Source: Zonotrichia leucophrys gambelii
Lineage: Eukaryota; Chordata; Aves; Passeriformes; Passerellidae
Direction of reading: 5' to 3'
DNA: 64,000 bases
Assembly: GCF_028769735.1 (NCBI RefSeq)
Contig: NC_088173.1
Coordinates: 19,780,038-19,844,037, forward strand
Below the pieces are notes generated by a model. The model had not been told where the DNA came from, searched no databases, and saw only the letters and a program-made list of their open reading frames with translations. Position numbers and translations under genes: made by a program. Below, in pieces: positions 13,201-26,513 of the stretch; position 1 is the stretch's first letter, and the number at the start of each line of letters is the position of its first letter.

Positions 13201-15796
13201 ATCCTGAGATCCTGACTTTTGCAGTTATAGATTGCTGCTTTACCTAGAGATGCTGTGATGCTACTCAGACTTCACTGTAAAATGTGTATTCCTTCATTAT
13301 GCTTTTATATTGAAATTGTGAAATTGAGGCTTTGTACATTATATAACGATCTTGATTACATTCTGCGGAGGATATTGAACTATATTATAATCAGACTTAC
13401 TGACTGAAGGTCAGAAAAGGTCAGAATGTAAGAGGAAGCCAGGCTCTTATGCAGAAGGTTAAATAGCTTCACGAATATTTGTAAATTTGTGAAGCTGTAA
13501 TTTATTGAAGCATTTTCTTTACCTAATCTGACAATTGATTATCAATTTTAATTTTTTGTTGAGGCACATAGGGGTTTTGCTTAACATATCCAATAGTGGA
13601 TTTTATTTAAATAGCACCTGATTGGAAAAATTAATTCTGTCGGAAAATCAATATAGGTACATATGGTTTACAGGTATTTATATTTTGGATTTATAGTAGA
13701 AAATTCCATGGAAACCATTCAAATCATATTAAAAAGAATGAAAACATAGACTCAACCTACAACAGAGGGGTGGGCATACTGGGGAGAAGAATACAGAACA
13801 AAATAGTGTAGTGTTGTGTTGTGTATAGATCCATAATGCTGCTTTGTCTTGAATGCTGTGCACTATTCCACTTGCCAAGAGAGCAGACTTGGAAAAGATT
13901 CACAGAAGGGTAACAAGAAAGGTAGGGAGCTGCTTTGTAGACAGAAGTCAGTCAGCAAGACTTTTGGCAATGCCTGAGGGATATTATCTTTGGTGTCTGT
14001 GAAGTTGTCTGCAGTAGAGATGAACAAGAATTGATTTATCTTCTGGGTGGTTTCAGGCCAACTTGAGAACATATAATTTATACAAGCCCCACTTGTACAT
14101 TCTTCCTTAAGCAAAATGCAGGATGCTTTGCCTTAGAGGGGATATTTGTCACATTCAGGATGACTTCTCTTTTGTTCTACTAGCTGAATATTCTAGATAC
14201 TCTAATTTTTCACTATTTTAATAGTAATGCTCAATTTTCTGCATGGACTCATTGTGAATGAACATTTTTTATTTAGTAGACATAGAAAGAGAATCTACCA
14301 CTTTGATGTTTTTTCAAGAATCTTAAGTTCTGCCACTGTGGTGTGACTCCTGGAACAGAATTGCCTGGCAGCTGGTTCAGACCTGTTCAGAACACCACTG
14401 TAGGAATAACATCATGGTGAATATTAGGATTCACCTAATATACCAAAAATACCATCATAATTGTAACTTCTGTTTACTTCTAGTGTGTTGCAAAATAATG
14501 ATATGCCTGTGTGTATTTTATTACTTCAAAATTATAGCAATTAAAAAGACAAATCACATATACTGATTTGTGGATTTTTAATCTGTGCAGCATCAGAGTA
14601 AAGGACTGGTTAAGTATTGGTACAGGAATAAAGTTCTGTTTTGCACTTCCAGATTCTGCTCAGTTCTTTGTCTTTCAAAGCACAAATTTTCATAAAAACA
14701 TTTTTACTAATAAAACATAATCCGTCAAATACAGTTTAGGCTGCAACCACTTTTTTTTCTTTTGGGGTCAAAACACAATGAGTGTTCTGTACTTGCAAAG
14801 ACATATTTGATGCTTGATAACTTCTAAATTCTGACTGTGTGGCTTTGACAACTCTGAGATTTACATTTTACATTTAAATTTGTATAAATTGATGGTTTTT
14901 TACAGTGATCTTTTAGCAAGTGGGATGGAACTGCTGGATTTGACAGTACACCCACTGCGTTTTGTTAAGTTTAATATATGCAGACTTTAAAATGTTTGGT
15001 ACAGTCTATTAAATATTTTGTTCTAGAGTATAGTTAGTTGGATTAAGACATTATAATAAACAATTCCAGCCATTTTTCTGTGAAACCTGTTATCTGAGAT
15101 GTGCAGATACATCTATTGTCTTGGCTGTGAATTTGTAATTTGTTATAAAATTTCTCGTAATCTTGAAAGCAATTAGTTTAATTAAGGTTTTGCTTCTTGG
15201 AATTGAAGCCTAATACAGTTGATGACATAAAGAGGAAGATATTTTATGTTTATAAAGATGATTTATAGAAAACAGAGGTAATTAGACTGACTAAATGAAA
15301 GATCTTACTGATGCAGTTAAAACTACATGGAAAATTATTTTTCCAAAATTCACAAATTGTTTAAAATTTTATTGATGATGACTTTGAAGCTTTACTTTTG
15401 AAAAACCATGCATTGAAAATGTAGTTAAGTTTTTCAATACCTTTGAAGTTAAAGTACAGGAAAACTACTGTAACATTTTAAAAACAGTGCTAGAAACATT
15501 ACCTGTGTGATTACTGTAAGACATTTTCTACTTTAAAGGCTATTAAGTAACATTTTTGAATAGCATTTTTACTATGAGTGATGCAAATGGCGTCTGAATT
15601 ACACTGTTTTGTTCTGTATAAGTAATTTGTCCCATTATGATAACTGTAATCTTTTTCTCTCCCTTTTTATTTTATTTTGCTGCTTGCCTTTTCTAGGAAG
15701 TAGAGGTTGGTATGCTTCTTCTGTCTTTTATGATACTGTGAGCTTTTCATGGATTCCTTATATTTTACTAAATTTAGGTTGTTTCTCCCCCTCCAG

Positions 15797-15842
15797 GATG
15801 ATTATTTTCGTACATGGAGTCCGGGTAAACCATTTGATCAAG
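15797..15842 (+). CDS. SPOCK3: SPOCK3 (testican-3) exon encoding DDYFRTWSPGKPFDQ
   Basis: This 46-nt coding exon starts after the acceptor 'gtttctccccctccag' and ends at CAAG before the donor gtaaga. It translates in phase 0 to DDYFRTWSPGKPFDQ and leaves one G for the next exon. That peptide is highly characteristic of testicans (SPOCK1 has a closely similar DDYFRNWNPNKPFDQ, from memory) and lies just before the cysteine-rich follistatin-like region, around residues 67-81 of the human protein as I recall it. Testican-3 is a secreted extracellular-matrix heparan sulfate proteoglycan expressed mainly in brain, and an N-terminal form has been reported to restrain MT1-MMP-dependent MMP-2 activation. 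The leftover G joins CT of the exon at 27393 to make Ala, which fits phase and family sequence. The surrounding ORF extends further left only because the intron happens to be open. Confidence 0.95.
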
Positions 15843-16724
15843 GTAAGATTCTGCTCCTAGGTACTTGTGTGGGATAAAATTTAAGTAATTATATTTGTGC
15901 TCCTCTTCTAGAATACTAACAGAATTCTGTTAATTTCTGTAATTTTCTCTGTCTTCAAATAATTGATATAAATAGGACCAGAAATTCAGCCTAATCATTA
16001 TTTTATGTGTGTGATTTTTTCAAACATTTATTGATTAGAGAGAGATGGGAGCATTAGAAACCTCCAAAGTAGCTTCAAGTTTCCCTTGGAAAAAGATGAG
16101 GTTTGGAAGATTTTGTTTTATTAGACAGGCATGCAGTCTAATGCTTGTCTTTTGGAGTCAAGACAAAAAATTATTACGATTTTGAATGTCTCTTTATATC
16201 TAACAGATAAAAGATGATCTAGAAAAACAATTTTGGGAGTCTGTCATGTTCAAGTGATCTGTCTTGAGGCAAAATGCAGCTGGAGCATTGGGAATGCTGC
16301 AATACAACAGTTTTAGGCAGAGAATACTATGAGCAAAGCAGCAAACATTCCCATTACACATTCCCTCCTGAGGCATTGGAACTTAATATTTACTGTCAAT
16401 ATAATCTCCCTCATGTATGCTGTTTCAAAGGGTATTGCTGCCATTTTAGAACTGCTGAGGATGTGGGTACTTTTTTTAATTGCTCTGAGAAGGGCTTCAG
16501 GGGCTTTGTCTTGTCTGGTAGTGCCAGTGGCATAAATGCAATGAAGAAATGGTGATGGGGCTCGTAGACAAGAGACCAAGATAAAAATATGTTGTGAAGG
16601 TAGTGTTTATTCAGTTTCAAGAATTTCCTCCACAATGGAAACTGACTTGTGAGGGATATTACTTTGTTGTAATATTAGAAAAATTTGTGGTTGAAGGAAC
16701 AATGAATGTCTTGCATATAACCCT

Positions 16725-17057
16725 TCCAGTCCCTAAAGGGCTCTGCTTGAAAGCTGGTGAGAAGGAACATTTTACAAGGACATGTGATAGGAAAAGAGGC
16801 AATAGCCTTAAGCAGGAGAAAGCTAGGTTTACATTGGATTTTGGGAAGAAATTCCTTACCATAAGATGGGATGAGGCACTGGAAGAAGTTGCCCAGAGAC
16901 ACTGTGGACTTCCCATCCCTGGAGGTGTTCAGGTCAGGCTGGATGGGCTCTGAGTAGCATGGTCTAGTGGAAGGTTCACTGCCAGCAGCGAACAGGGGCA
17001 TTGGAACTAGATGATACTCAAGATCCCTTCCAACCTTAACTATTTCATGATTCGGTG
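16725..17057 (+). mobile_element. CR1 LINE 3' end, forward orientation
   Basis: Contains the typical CR1 3' series: 'acaaggacatgtgatagg', 'ttacattggattttggga', 'agaaattccttacc', 'gaagttgcccagagacact', 'cttcccatccctggaggtg', 'caggctggatgggctctga', then 'ggaactagatgatactcaa', 'gatcccttccaacc' and a decayed terminal 'tttcatgattcggtga'. It is a 5'-truncated copy with no coding potential. The ORFs at 16594-16953 (+) and 16675-17001 (-) are its shadows. Confidence 0.92.
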
Positions 17058-20042
17058 AATTAAAACATGAATAGTGTTTTAATTCATTCTTCCTTACTTC
17101 AGCACATTTTGAAAGGCCTTCTTATGTTAATGTGTTAAAGTATGTCAAAATTGCTCATGTAGACAGATCTGTGTAATTCTGTTTGTATTAATAAGAGCTG
17201 CTATATGGAAATACATGTCCAAGCACACCAGGAGGGGTAGCCCTTACTATGAAAATGTGTAGTGTTATTTATTCCTGGGCCACAAAATCTATTTTTAAAG
17301 ATAGAAAACTTTGTTTTGCAGCTGTGATTTGTATTGCAATCCACCAACATAATTTCTTAAAGCAGTATCTGGCATTTTTTTGAAGAAGAGGACTTATTCC
17401 CATTGAACTATTGTTTGCTTCTATCTTTTTAAGATAGAAAAAACATATTTAAATGTTCTCACTGTATATTTTATATGTTTGCCTCTAAATGTTTTTGTAT
17501 TTCTATAAATACCATAATGTAACTTGTTCATAAACAATTATGTGGGGCATGTATTACTGTTAAAATAAATCTGAGTGTTCTTGTAGCATATTTAGTTACT
17601 GCTAAAAGGCAGCTTTTATTGTTTCAGTGGTTTTAGAAAGCAAGTAGAATGTTTTATGTTTAGGACTAAAGTTGACTACTTTTAGTAGCTTTATCAACGT
17701 TTTATTCACATACAATATTTTCTGACACATTTTCTTCATGCAGCACTTTTACATCAGATGAAAATATACAGAATACTTCTGGTACATTTTATTTTTAGAC
17801 TACAGATGTTAGCAGAGCTTGGAGGATGTAACTATTGAATGAAATTGCATACACAAAGACACTGGTGTAATTTGGTGAAGTGGAAAGGATGTTTTCCTCT
17901 GCTCAATAGAAGTACCTTGGAGGAAAAGTGGAGTATATTCATGTAATTGAAAAAATGCAGCATGACATTTTCTGTGGAGGTTGAAGACCCTGAAGGTATG
18001 GTTGGTTCATAGATGTATTTATGAAATTTCGTGTAGACCATTCAATTGAATTATTTTTGGCTTTTGTAGTATCAGGTTATATTAGATGCCTGTTTACAAG
18101 AGGAATTTTGTAGATACTGTTGTACAACAAAACCAGATTTTGAAACTATTTTACTTATATTACTTTAATTTCTGCCTTTTAGCTCTATGTATTTCATCTA
18201 CCTAGTTCTGTAATAATTTGGGTAACTAAGGATATCCAAATATATGCAAACACTATAATTTGCAAGTACATTTTTGTACTGTGAACTGAAATAATTTAGA
18301 GTCATATTCAATAAAATAATTTGATTCACTCATTTGCAAGCCCTGGGAAATCATAAGGGAGTTTAATGAAGATCCGTTAGTTGAAGACTGAAAACAGTTG
18401 TGTAGAATTAACTTTGCTGCATTTGATATGTGCTCTCAATATCTAGTTTTTGTAGTAGAACTATTGATGTTTTAAAACTAGAAATATATATCCATCACTT
18501 TCAAGATAAGTTGCAGTGCTTTGCAATTAAAATGTACAGTACTTTAAGATGTTGTCTCAGATAAAGAAATAATGGTGTCTTTGTGGGAGGACACTGAATT
18601 TCAAAAAGAGCAGAACTGAAAAGCTTTTTAAAATATTTCATGCTTCTTTACTAGTAAGACTAAGCTATATTTAATCTGGTGAACAGTTCCCTGTTTCAGG
18701 TGTCTAGGCATGTTTGGGAACTCTTCTCACTAATGAAGTACACTAAATCCTATGTTAAACAGATTCCCACTGCTTTATGATGCTATCAGCTAGCCCTTGC
18801 CAGGGAAGATCTCTTGTAGATGTCTGAGGAACACTTCATGGTGCTTTTTCTTAATTATCTGATGCTGTGTTTACATGATTCTTTTATTATTTCTCTTTTA
18901 TCAATTTATCTATTGTGGTAACATCACAGAAGTGCCTTGTCCTGTACAATTCACAGACTTGGCTCCTAGCTCAGGTTCACTGGATAATACACATCTGCTT
19001 CTGTCTTTGTTTTATGCCCTGATGTTAGGTTTAGAGTCACCATATCGAGGATTATTATTAGATAAAGTAAGATGTTTTTCTGTTTGTTTGTTTTTAACAT
19101 GGCTAAATCCTGGATTCAAGTGTCTGTTCAGACCCACAGATAGTTAGTTATGTCAGAAAAGTGGGAATGTGTTTGCAGGGTGACAGTGACTGTCCAGAGC
19201 TGCAGCACCAGAGCTTCCTGAGCGGGCAGCGTGCTGAGAAAAGGGTGTGTGGGACTGTTTCTTTGGACTTAGACCTGCTAAAATTTAGTCCTGCAAATCT
19301 CTCACCTTAGAAATCCAGCTTCTCTCTACTCTGCTAGCATGTCCCAGATAATGGTCAAGTCCATGAGTACTGTGTACCTGAAAATATTTTGGTGTGTACT
19401 GGAACTGCTTCTTCTTTACAGGCTCTCTTAAAGGTCTAATTTGCTTATATTTGCCACAGAATTTCAATATGAAGGCATGTAAAGCAGCTAACAGCGGTAG
19501 GTATTAAGAACATGAAATTGGAAATAAAATTACAATTTAATGGTGAGGGAAAAAGAAATAGTTTAACAAAGCTCTTTAAAAGAATCAAACAGTAGGCAAA
19601 GACTGTAAAGAAGAAAAATGAGTTGTACATAATTTTACTTGAATAGAAGAATGAAACCTGAAATATTAGAAGTTGCCTTTTTGACCTATTTAACTTCTTG
19701 TATTTAAAAACCTGTTAATCTTTATTGTTACAAATATAAAGTGTGCTAAGATGTACTCTTTACAGTATTTATTTTATGTGGAAGTTATCATTCAGTTTTG
19801 CCACAATTTTACCATTTCCTGGTCATTTTTGTTATTCCAGGCTTCTTCAAAATGCACGTGTATTTATATTTCTGATGTATTAGATACTTCATATGAAAAG
19901 TCTACTGGATTCTGATTTGGTTGGTTTAAAAAATTTAAATGCTGAAGTTGATTACAGTAAAATGAAATTGATTAAAATTCCCTATGTAACGTAAGAATAC
20001 AGAATGCAATACAAGAAAGTAGAGTTCTCCAAGTGCCAAAAA

Positions 20043-20540
20043 TAGAATCATTAAGGTTGGAAAAGCCCTCTGAGATCATGGAGTCCGACCTTTAACCCAG
20101 CCCACCACCAAACCACGTTGCTGGGTGCTACATCTACACATCTTTTAACTACCCCAGGGACAGTGGCTTCCCTGGGCAGCCTCTTCCAGAGCTTGGCAAC
20201 CTTTTCAGGGAAAAATCTTTTTCCTTCTATCCAGTCTAAAACTACCCTGGTGCAACTTGTGGCCTTTGCCTCTGTCAATCACTCATTAGCTGTGAGAAAA
20301 GACCAACTCCCACCTCAAGGGAGTCTCCTTTCAGGGAGTTGGAAAGGGTGATAAGGTCTCCCCTGAGCTTCCTTTTCTCCAGGCTAAACAACCCAGCTCC
20401 TTCAGATGTTCCTCATCAGATCTGTGATCCAGACCCTTCCCCAGCTCTGTTGCCCTTCTCTGGATGTGCTCCAGCACCTCAATGTATGGAGGACTCCAAA
20501 ACTAAACACAGGATTCCAGGTGTGGCTTCACTAGCGCTGT
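20043..20540 (-). mobile_element. CR1 LINE 3' region, reverse orientation
   Basis: Begins with the complemented CR1 3' terminus ('atagaatcattaaggttgg', 'aaagccctctgagatcatg') and continues through 'ccctgggcagcctcttccag', 'tttttccttctatccagtct', 'gataaggtctcccctgagc', 'ttctccaggctaaacaaccc' and 'ttctctggatgtgctccag'. It extends further into the element than the other reverse copies, reaching the end of the ORF2-derived part. It is riddled with stops relative to the CR1 frame. The + strand ORFs at 20118-20351 and 20339-20854 lie on its antisense strand. Confidence 0.93.
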
Positions 20541-22010
20541 ATTTCATAGCATCTTGTTGTGCAAGAGTAATCGTCTTGGCAAGTGAGACAGTAGGTGGGG
20601 GAATTTTCAGGAGGATGCATTTCTGCTCTTATAGGTCTGCAGATGTTTCTTTGCCATTGTTGGCCTATTTGAAGAACCCAGAAGCCAGTTGTAACACACC
20701 CAGCATGTCTCCAAATTATGATTTAGTGTGTTTAGGAAAGGATAATAGAATGCTTAACTGTTTGCTTGTGAAATCTCACTATTGTGAATGTTCAAGTAGT
20801 CTTAAGGTGCTCTTTATTTTCTGCCAAATCAAGGAAGTGAACATTTTGATATAAAAATAAAAACCAAAAGTGCTTTAATAAAGCTATTGAAAACTTAAAA
20901 GGTATGCCAGGGAAGTGTACTGTACTTGCAAGTACTTGCATTTCTCCTTGTCTTAATCGGTTTGGATATCTTTGCAGAATATTTGAGAGTTCCTTATTAT
21001 ATATAGAAGAAGCTCAGCATAATTGTCCCAATTTTGTTGTCACTTACACCAGTCTGAGCCCAAAATAGCTATGTTTTTCAGCAGTTTAAACAAACAGGAT
21101 CATTTCTGAATTGTCACAGATAACGATAAGGGGCGGCATTTGACTCTGACTATGTGGAATTTCTCATTTCCATCTCTTTTTGAGCTATGTGTAACGTATT
21201 CTCTTGTAGCCTTAAAGTAATCCCCAAAAGACAAAACACAAAAAAAGGGGAATGTTTTTGAGGCAGAGATCATAGATATTTGTGAGGGGGAGAATTTCTT
21301 ATAATTTAGTCACTGCACAAGTAGCTTAAAAAGTGTGACTCAGTGAAGATGATTGTTTTAAAGGGAATGGAGAAAGAATGTGTGAAGTATTTGAATTTTT
21401 GAAAAAGAGATCGAGCTTTAGTGGGTTTGTTCCAGAGGAAGAACAGAGACTGGCAGATTCAATTTTACTTTTTTAGCACTTATTTTAACTTATATTATCA
21501 GTATCTAAAATACCATGTTATGAATCAGTGTAATGGCATGTTTATGTTCGTTTTAGAAAAAATTTATTTGCAGCAGTGAGCAAAATAGAAACACACAGTA
21601 CTTTGAGTCAGATGGTTATAACCAGTGTCAGATGGTTTTAAATTGGTACTAGGTGTTTCTTTGTTTATGAGAACTTTTGTGTAGCATAACTACAACCATT
21701 GCAGGGCAGCTAGAAACTCAGTGCTGATATCTCAGAGCTTACTAATATAGAACATTAGGAACACAGGTGATTTTTTTATAGAAGCCTGATAGAGACTTTA
21801 CACAATTGTCCTTGAGTCATCAGTATGGAGAGTTCTGAGCACTCTTGAGAGGAGAATTTCTTGTGTAGAAACCACTTCCATACACACAGCCACCTTAATT
21901 TTTGAAGAGCTTGCTCACAAGTTAGAAACCAGACTACACAACCAATGATGTTCAGGGATTTGAATCCAAACTTTTAATTACTTCTTTGGCCACCTACAGA
22001 TAAACTTCCT

Positions 22011-22068
22011 CTCTAGCCCTCTTACTGAAGTTGTAGACACTCTAGCCTTCTTACTGATGTTGTACATT
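22011..22068. repeat. Two-copy tandem duplication, 29-bp period
   Basis: 'ctctagccctcttactgaag' and the following bases (22011-22039) are repeated as 'ctctagccttcttactgatg' and following (22040-22068) with a few substitutions. It looks like a local slippage duplication. Confidence 0.85.
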
Positions 22069-22222
22069 CATATGTCCAGATAGAACTAGTGTTCAAGAAG
22101 ATGCCTCCTGTGAACATCCAGCTGTAGTTAGCCATTATGCTTTTTATGCTATGCAGTGAATTTTACATGGTAAATACAGTCTCTGGGAAAAGAAACAAAT
22201 ATTTGATATTCTTCTTTTTCAG

Positions 22223-22245
22223 AACGTTCTTATCAAGTTACGGAG
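22223..22245 (+). other. Possible 23-nt micro-exon (poison exon) in SPOCK3 intron
   Basis: 'cttctttttcag' ends at 22222 and the donor GGAG|gtaggc lies at 22246. Between them are 23 nt. Joined to the upstream exon (phase 1) they would read E-R-S-Y-Q-V-T-E, but the next exon would then start CTT TAG, an immediate stop. If spliced in, it would therefore truncate the protein. The acceptor is decent and the donor moderate. Such pairs arise by chance in introns, and there is no independent support. Confidence 0.15.
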
Positions 22246-23129
22246 GTAGGCTATTTCTTGTTTGTTCTCTCATGTTTTAATAAATTTCAAATTTCTAGCT
22301 GCACAGTGATTAATTTTCATGTTGAAGTTAAAAGGTGTTGTTTCTCAGTAGATATGTTGCATAGTAAGATGGGATTTTCTTGTTAAGAATCCACAGCAGT
22401 GTGGATTCAAACTACATATGACTGAGGAGGGTCTATCTGTGCACATGCAAATTTTGATTGCTGATCACTGTACAATTTAGGGAAAAGATAACCATTACTA
22501 CTATTAATTTTAATTTAAGCATTTATCTGGGCTGTGTTAGCTGGCAATTTCAACTGAGTATTTATGTGCTCTACCTTGCTCTCTTCCTTACTGTTACTGG
22601 AAATTGTGGTGCTGGGATTCTGCAATTATCTAGACCCACAACACTTGTCAGTGAGAAATCATTCTCTAGCAGGTGAGAAATTGTCATCTTTCAAAATGGA
22701 GAAGTGAAGATACTCATGGTCTTCAGGTACCTTCAGGAATTGTGTGATTTATCAAAGGAGGCAATATGAGTCATTCCCTTCTATGGCTCTGTCTGCCTTG
22801 GGTTATAACTAGGCATTTGACCTGATTATTATCTTAAATAAAAACTTTTAGATAATTTAATTTTTTTTTTAATTTAATTTATTTTTCCTCCCTGCATTGT
22901 CAAATATGAAAACTTTGTAAAGAAGTCAAGACTTGCCTTTTAAAGTAGTGGGGTGCACAAAACATAGCTGAAGTTTTGGTAAATTTGGAAACAAAATATG
23001 TAGTTGCTGCTATTTTGCCCAACAGAAATGAATCAACATTTGAGGACTTCAAGTCTATTAAGTTTAAGACATTGTCCTTAACCTTTTTTCACCTTTCATT
23101 TTACTTTGGAGCGGAAAGTATGGAACATG

Positions 23130-23161
23130 TTAGAATGCACTTAAAAGATTGTGCATTCTAA
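23130..23161. repeat. Hairpin with perfect 11-bp arms
   Basis: Arm TTAGAATGCAC (23130-23140), loop of 10 nt, arm GTGCATTCTAA (23151-23161). On RNA one G-U pair and two more pairs extend the stem to about 14 bp. No terminator-like T run follows in a way that suggests an RNA gene. Confidence 0.85.
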
Positions 23162-24989
23162 TATTTATTGGCAGAAACCATTTACTCTGGTTTTTGCCAA
23201 AGTGCTACCATTAAGAATATTCTTATATTATGGCTTGCTAGTCTTTATTTCCTATTATATTCCCTATAAAAATGATGTTCTGAGTAATGTCAGTTTTGGG
23301 GAGTGCCGGCTGTAAACTAACTTACAGAAGGGATGATGGGAAGTTTTTCTTAATTGCTTTCCCAAATTTGAATTATAAATAAATAGATCTATTAGTAATA
23401 ATTCAATTAAGTTTTCAGATATTAATTACTTTCTTACCATGTGAGAAGAACAAATCCATACTAATTATAAAAGTCAGCAGAAGTTCCTAACAGCAGAGTG
23501 ACTTGTCATTTACAATGCAAGTTCTTAGAGAAATAGTAGATGATAAAATCTATTTTATACTTTTGATATGCTTTTTGTGACAGTGATATTTTTCTGCTTG
23601 TTGAAATTTAGGTAACATGACATTTCATGGTATTGTAGCCAGATACACAGATAAATGTAAAGTAGGCATGCAGACAAGTAACCCATAGCAAGTACACTTT
23701 TCTGAATATCAGAAGCTGTGTAAAGCTGAACGTTATCAAGTTGTTCAAGCTCATAGCAGACCTGCATCTTTAGAAGCAGGTTGTATGTGACATTGTAGGA
23801 AGTCAGCTGATACAGTATTCAAGAGATGATTTCTGACAAGACTTGCATAAACATATTTCTTATGTCTAGAGTCTCCTCTTCATAGTGCAAACCTTTCCCT
23901 GTTTTCAATAGCAGTGTAATTGTGCTGAACAACTGATGTTTTTACTTCAGTTATGGGGATGGAAGGGGAAGCCTCTAATTTTCATAAATAGGATGATATT
24001 TTAGTAAATATTGGTTGAGTAAAAACTTGGATTGATACCTGATCGTGTTGAAGACAATAGCTGTGAGGAATACATCCCACTGGGGGATTTTGATGCTTGT
24101 GATGCTTTTGGTGTGAATATTGTACTTTTTCAAAGCTGCTTATTTTGGCAGGAATGGAAAGAAACATGCAGTGCTTTCTGTGCAAGTCTGCATAGTCTGA
24201 ATGAGGTGGGGGTGCCAGGAATTTTTTGTTAGGGATAGCTAGAAGATGGACTGAAGAAGTAAAGACTTAGTGCCATGTATTTCTTGATGTGACTTACATG
24301 CTTAGTGGAAATCTATGATACTTTTCCTGAAATAACTTTATGCATTTCCATAGTAGTTTGAGATATTTAGGATGATTCCTTGTAGAATCCAGACAGACAC
24401 ATAGTCAGATGTGCCCTTGCATTGTAAGGGGAGTGCAGTTATTCCTCAGGATGAAGAAATTCAGACCCTGGTTTTGAAAACTGTTTTTCTTGTGGTTTAG
24501 CCTTTTTTTCTCATGAAAATTATTAATTTATCAGTTCCAAGAATCAAATAAAACAGGCTCAAGAGAAAGGCAAGCTATTTCCATGCTTTTGTAAATACTT
24601 AATTTTTTTTAGTCCTTTCAAAGCTGGCAAAATTAGTAATGCAATCTGATGTAGATGCTATGTACTTTATAGTGTAGGATTGACTAGAGCATCTGGCATT
24701 CAAAGAGAAAAAAGAGGAAGACTTATAGTGGTTTTCATGATTTCTAGCAAAATTTCTTTCTATGTTCTTTCTTATTTTATCCTCTGGCTTGTTGTTAGTC
24801 CAGGCAGACATTTACCCTTCAGTCAGTTCAATTTTTCACATTGTAAAAATTTGTGCTTTTTTATCTGATCTCTCCATTGCTGTTTAAAAAAAAAAAAGTT
24901 TCCAAGAATATACATTCTTCTTTGACTTCTGCATCAGGAAAACTTAGTTCAGTAACTAAGAAAGTTGCATGAAAAAGTAGTGGGAAAAG

Positions 24990-25260
24990 GGAGGCTGTGT
25001 GTCACACGTAAGGCGAAGAAAAAGTACTTCTGCAGGGAGCTCACAGCAGACAGAGAAGAAGTTCATCAGGTCATGGAGTGATAATGTGAGTTTGTGTCAG
25101 GGGCAAGACTGTGAGTGCTGAACAGGCTTTTGAATATAAAAACGGTCCTGTGACCATTGGCACCCGTGGCTCTGCTGGCTTGCTCACCCTGCTTAGTGAG
25201 TCTGTACCTCACCTGTGGTCATCAAGGGTTACATATAGGGCGTGATAACCACTGAGTCAG
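24990..25260. other. Mixed-composition block, possibly an old repeat
   Basis: Less AT-rich than its flanks, with a TATA-like 'gaatataaaaacg' near 25131-25143 followed by 'ttggcacccgtggctctg' and a pyrimidine-rich stretch. The arrangement recalls an LTR-like promoter, but I see no clear TG...CA ends or target duplication and do not recognise the family. The call is weak. Confidence 0.15.
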
Positions 25261-25278
25261 CAAATAGAAAAGGTGATA

Positions 25279-25294
25279 TTACTGATATCAGTAA
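25279..25294. repeat. 16-bp perfect palindrome
   Basis: TTACTGATATCAGTAA is its own reverse complement. It is a short AT-rich palindrome, which can occur by chance in a window this long. Confidence 0.85.
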
Positions 25295-26426
25295 ATACTG
25301 AAAGTCCTTGTTTCCATTCGATACTCATCTTCATGTTGTCATAAGGACAAAGTGGGAAATTACCATCTCTTGTTTGTTAAGTTGGGTTCTGCCTGTAATG
25401 TTTTGCCAAAATGTAACATATTGCCAAAACCATATTTTATGGCTAGCTAAATTTGATGGAATTGTCCAAAAATACCTTCATATTCCCAAGAACTGTAGAA
25501 ATGAAGTAACCATTTCAGTGGGAATAGTTACAAGATCTCCTCTGTTGATCCTTTTTCTGGAACCTGTTTCCTACTTGGTATTAAACTCAGCGTCCTTATA
25601 TGATTTCAGATTTGTTACTCATGTTTTTTTTATTTCATTAGCCTATTCTATTTTACAGCAGAGTTATCTGAAGATAGGCAATATTGCAGTGTTACTACCT
25701 TAGTGTCTCCATCAGGGAACATTCTGGGAAGAGGTACTTGGACCAGTACCTTAAATGATTACTAGTGACTGTTATTACATTCTGCCTGACTTCAAGCAGA
25801 GAAAAGATGTTAAATGGAATCTAAATTCTAAAGCAAATTGGAGAAGGATATGCTCTCTTTAATTTTGACTCCAACTCTCTAATCCTAGTTCAGTCAATTT
25901 TTTTGGCTGCAGTTCCTTCCCATTTGTATAGAATTGTTGTAATCAGATTTATTCTGGATTATGTGTGCTGGTTTTATGGCTAGTTTCCATAGAAATAAAA
26001 ATGTGTGGAAGAAGAATACCTCTTTTCATGTGTCTTTTGCTGCAATTAACAAAATACTTCTTTTCTGTCTGCATTGAATTATTATTATACCAATGATTCC
26101 ACACTTTACTGCTTTGATGATAATGTGATCTATTTGTTTTTGCACAGCTGAATGTATTATTAAAGAAACCCCTGAAAAAGTCACTGCTCAGACTGTATTT
26201 AATCACACTTAGCACTACAATGTCTTGCATCAAAACTACAACTAATAATCAGCTTGGTCTTGTTTTTTGCGTACATGCATGGTTAGGAGGTTTAGGTTAC
26301 TATCCTCTGTCAGGTCACACAGAGATATGGTTAAAAGATTACTTTTGATTGTGAAGAACAGAAGAAACAAATTTTCTTTCAGAAAATATGTAGGCAAATG
26401 TATGCTGTCAGGCACATGGTGTGGTT

Positions 26427-26513
26427 GTTGGGAATGCCCTGTGCAGAGCCAAGAGTTGGACTTGATGGTTCTTGTGGGTTCCTTCCAACTCAGAATATTT
26501 TGTGATGCTGTGC
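26427..26513 (+). mobile_element. Short CR1 3' tail fragment, forward orientation
   Basis: 'ccaagagttggacttgatgg' through 'ttcttgtgggttccttccaa' followed by a decayed 'cagaatattttgtgatgctg' matches the last part of the CR1 3' UTR. Only the terminal 80-90 bp are present, so this is a strongly 5'-truncated copy. Confidence 0.8.

Larger units (their letters stand above)
1..15796 (+). other. SPOCK3: SPOCK3 upstream intron (partial; 5' end outside window)
   Basis: Sequence left of the first recognised SPOCK3 exon, inferred to be intronic because that exon starts in phase 0 after a strong acceptor and encodes residues in the middle of the N-terminal region. It is AT-rich with many stops in all frames. 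I searched by eye for the expected preceding exon (the GNFLDDKQWL...NKFRDEVE region of vertebrate SPOCK3, recalled from memory) and did not find it, so it is probably further left. The stretch holds a CR1 remnant at 1-242, a poly-T tract near 583-600, a possible terminal exon at 5925-6022 and a GC-rich block near 9440-9890. Otherwise I see nothing gene-like. Confidence 0.7.

Noticed and set aside
13861..13945. Weak resemblance to a CR1 internal segment ('attcacagaagggtaacaag')
   Set aside because: Too short and diverged, with no flanking CR1 blocks.
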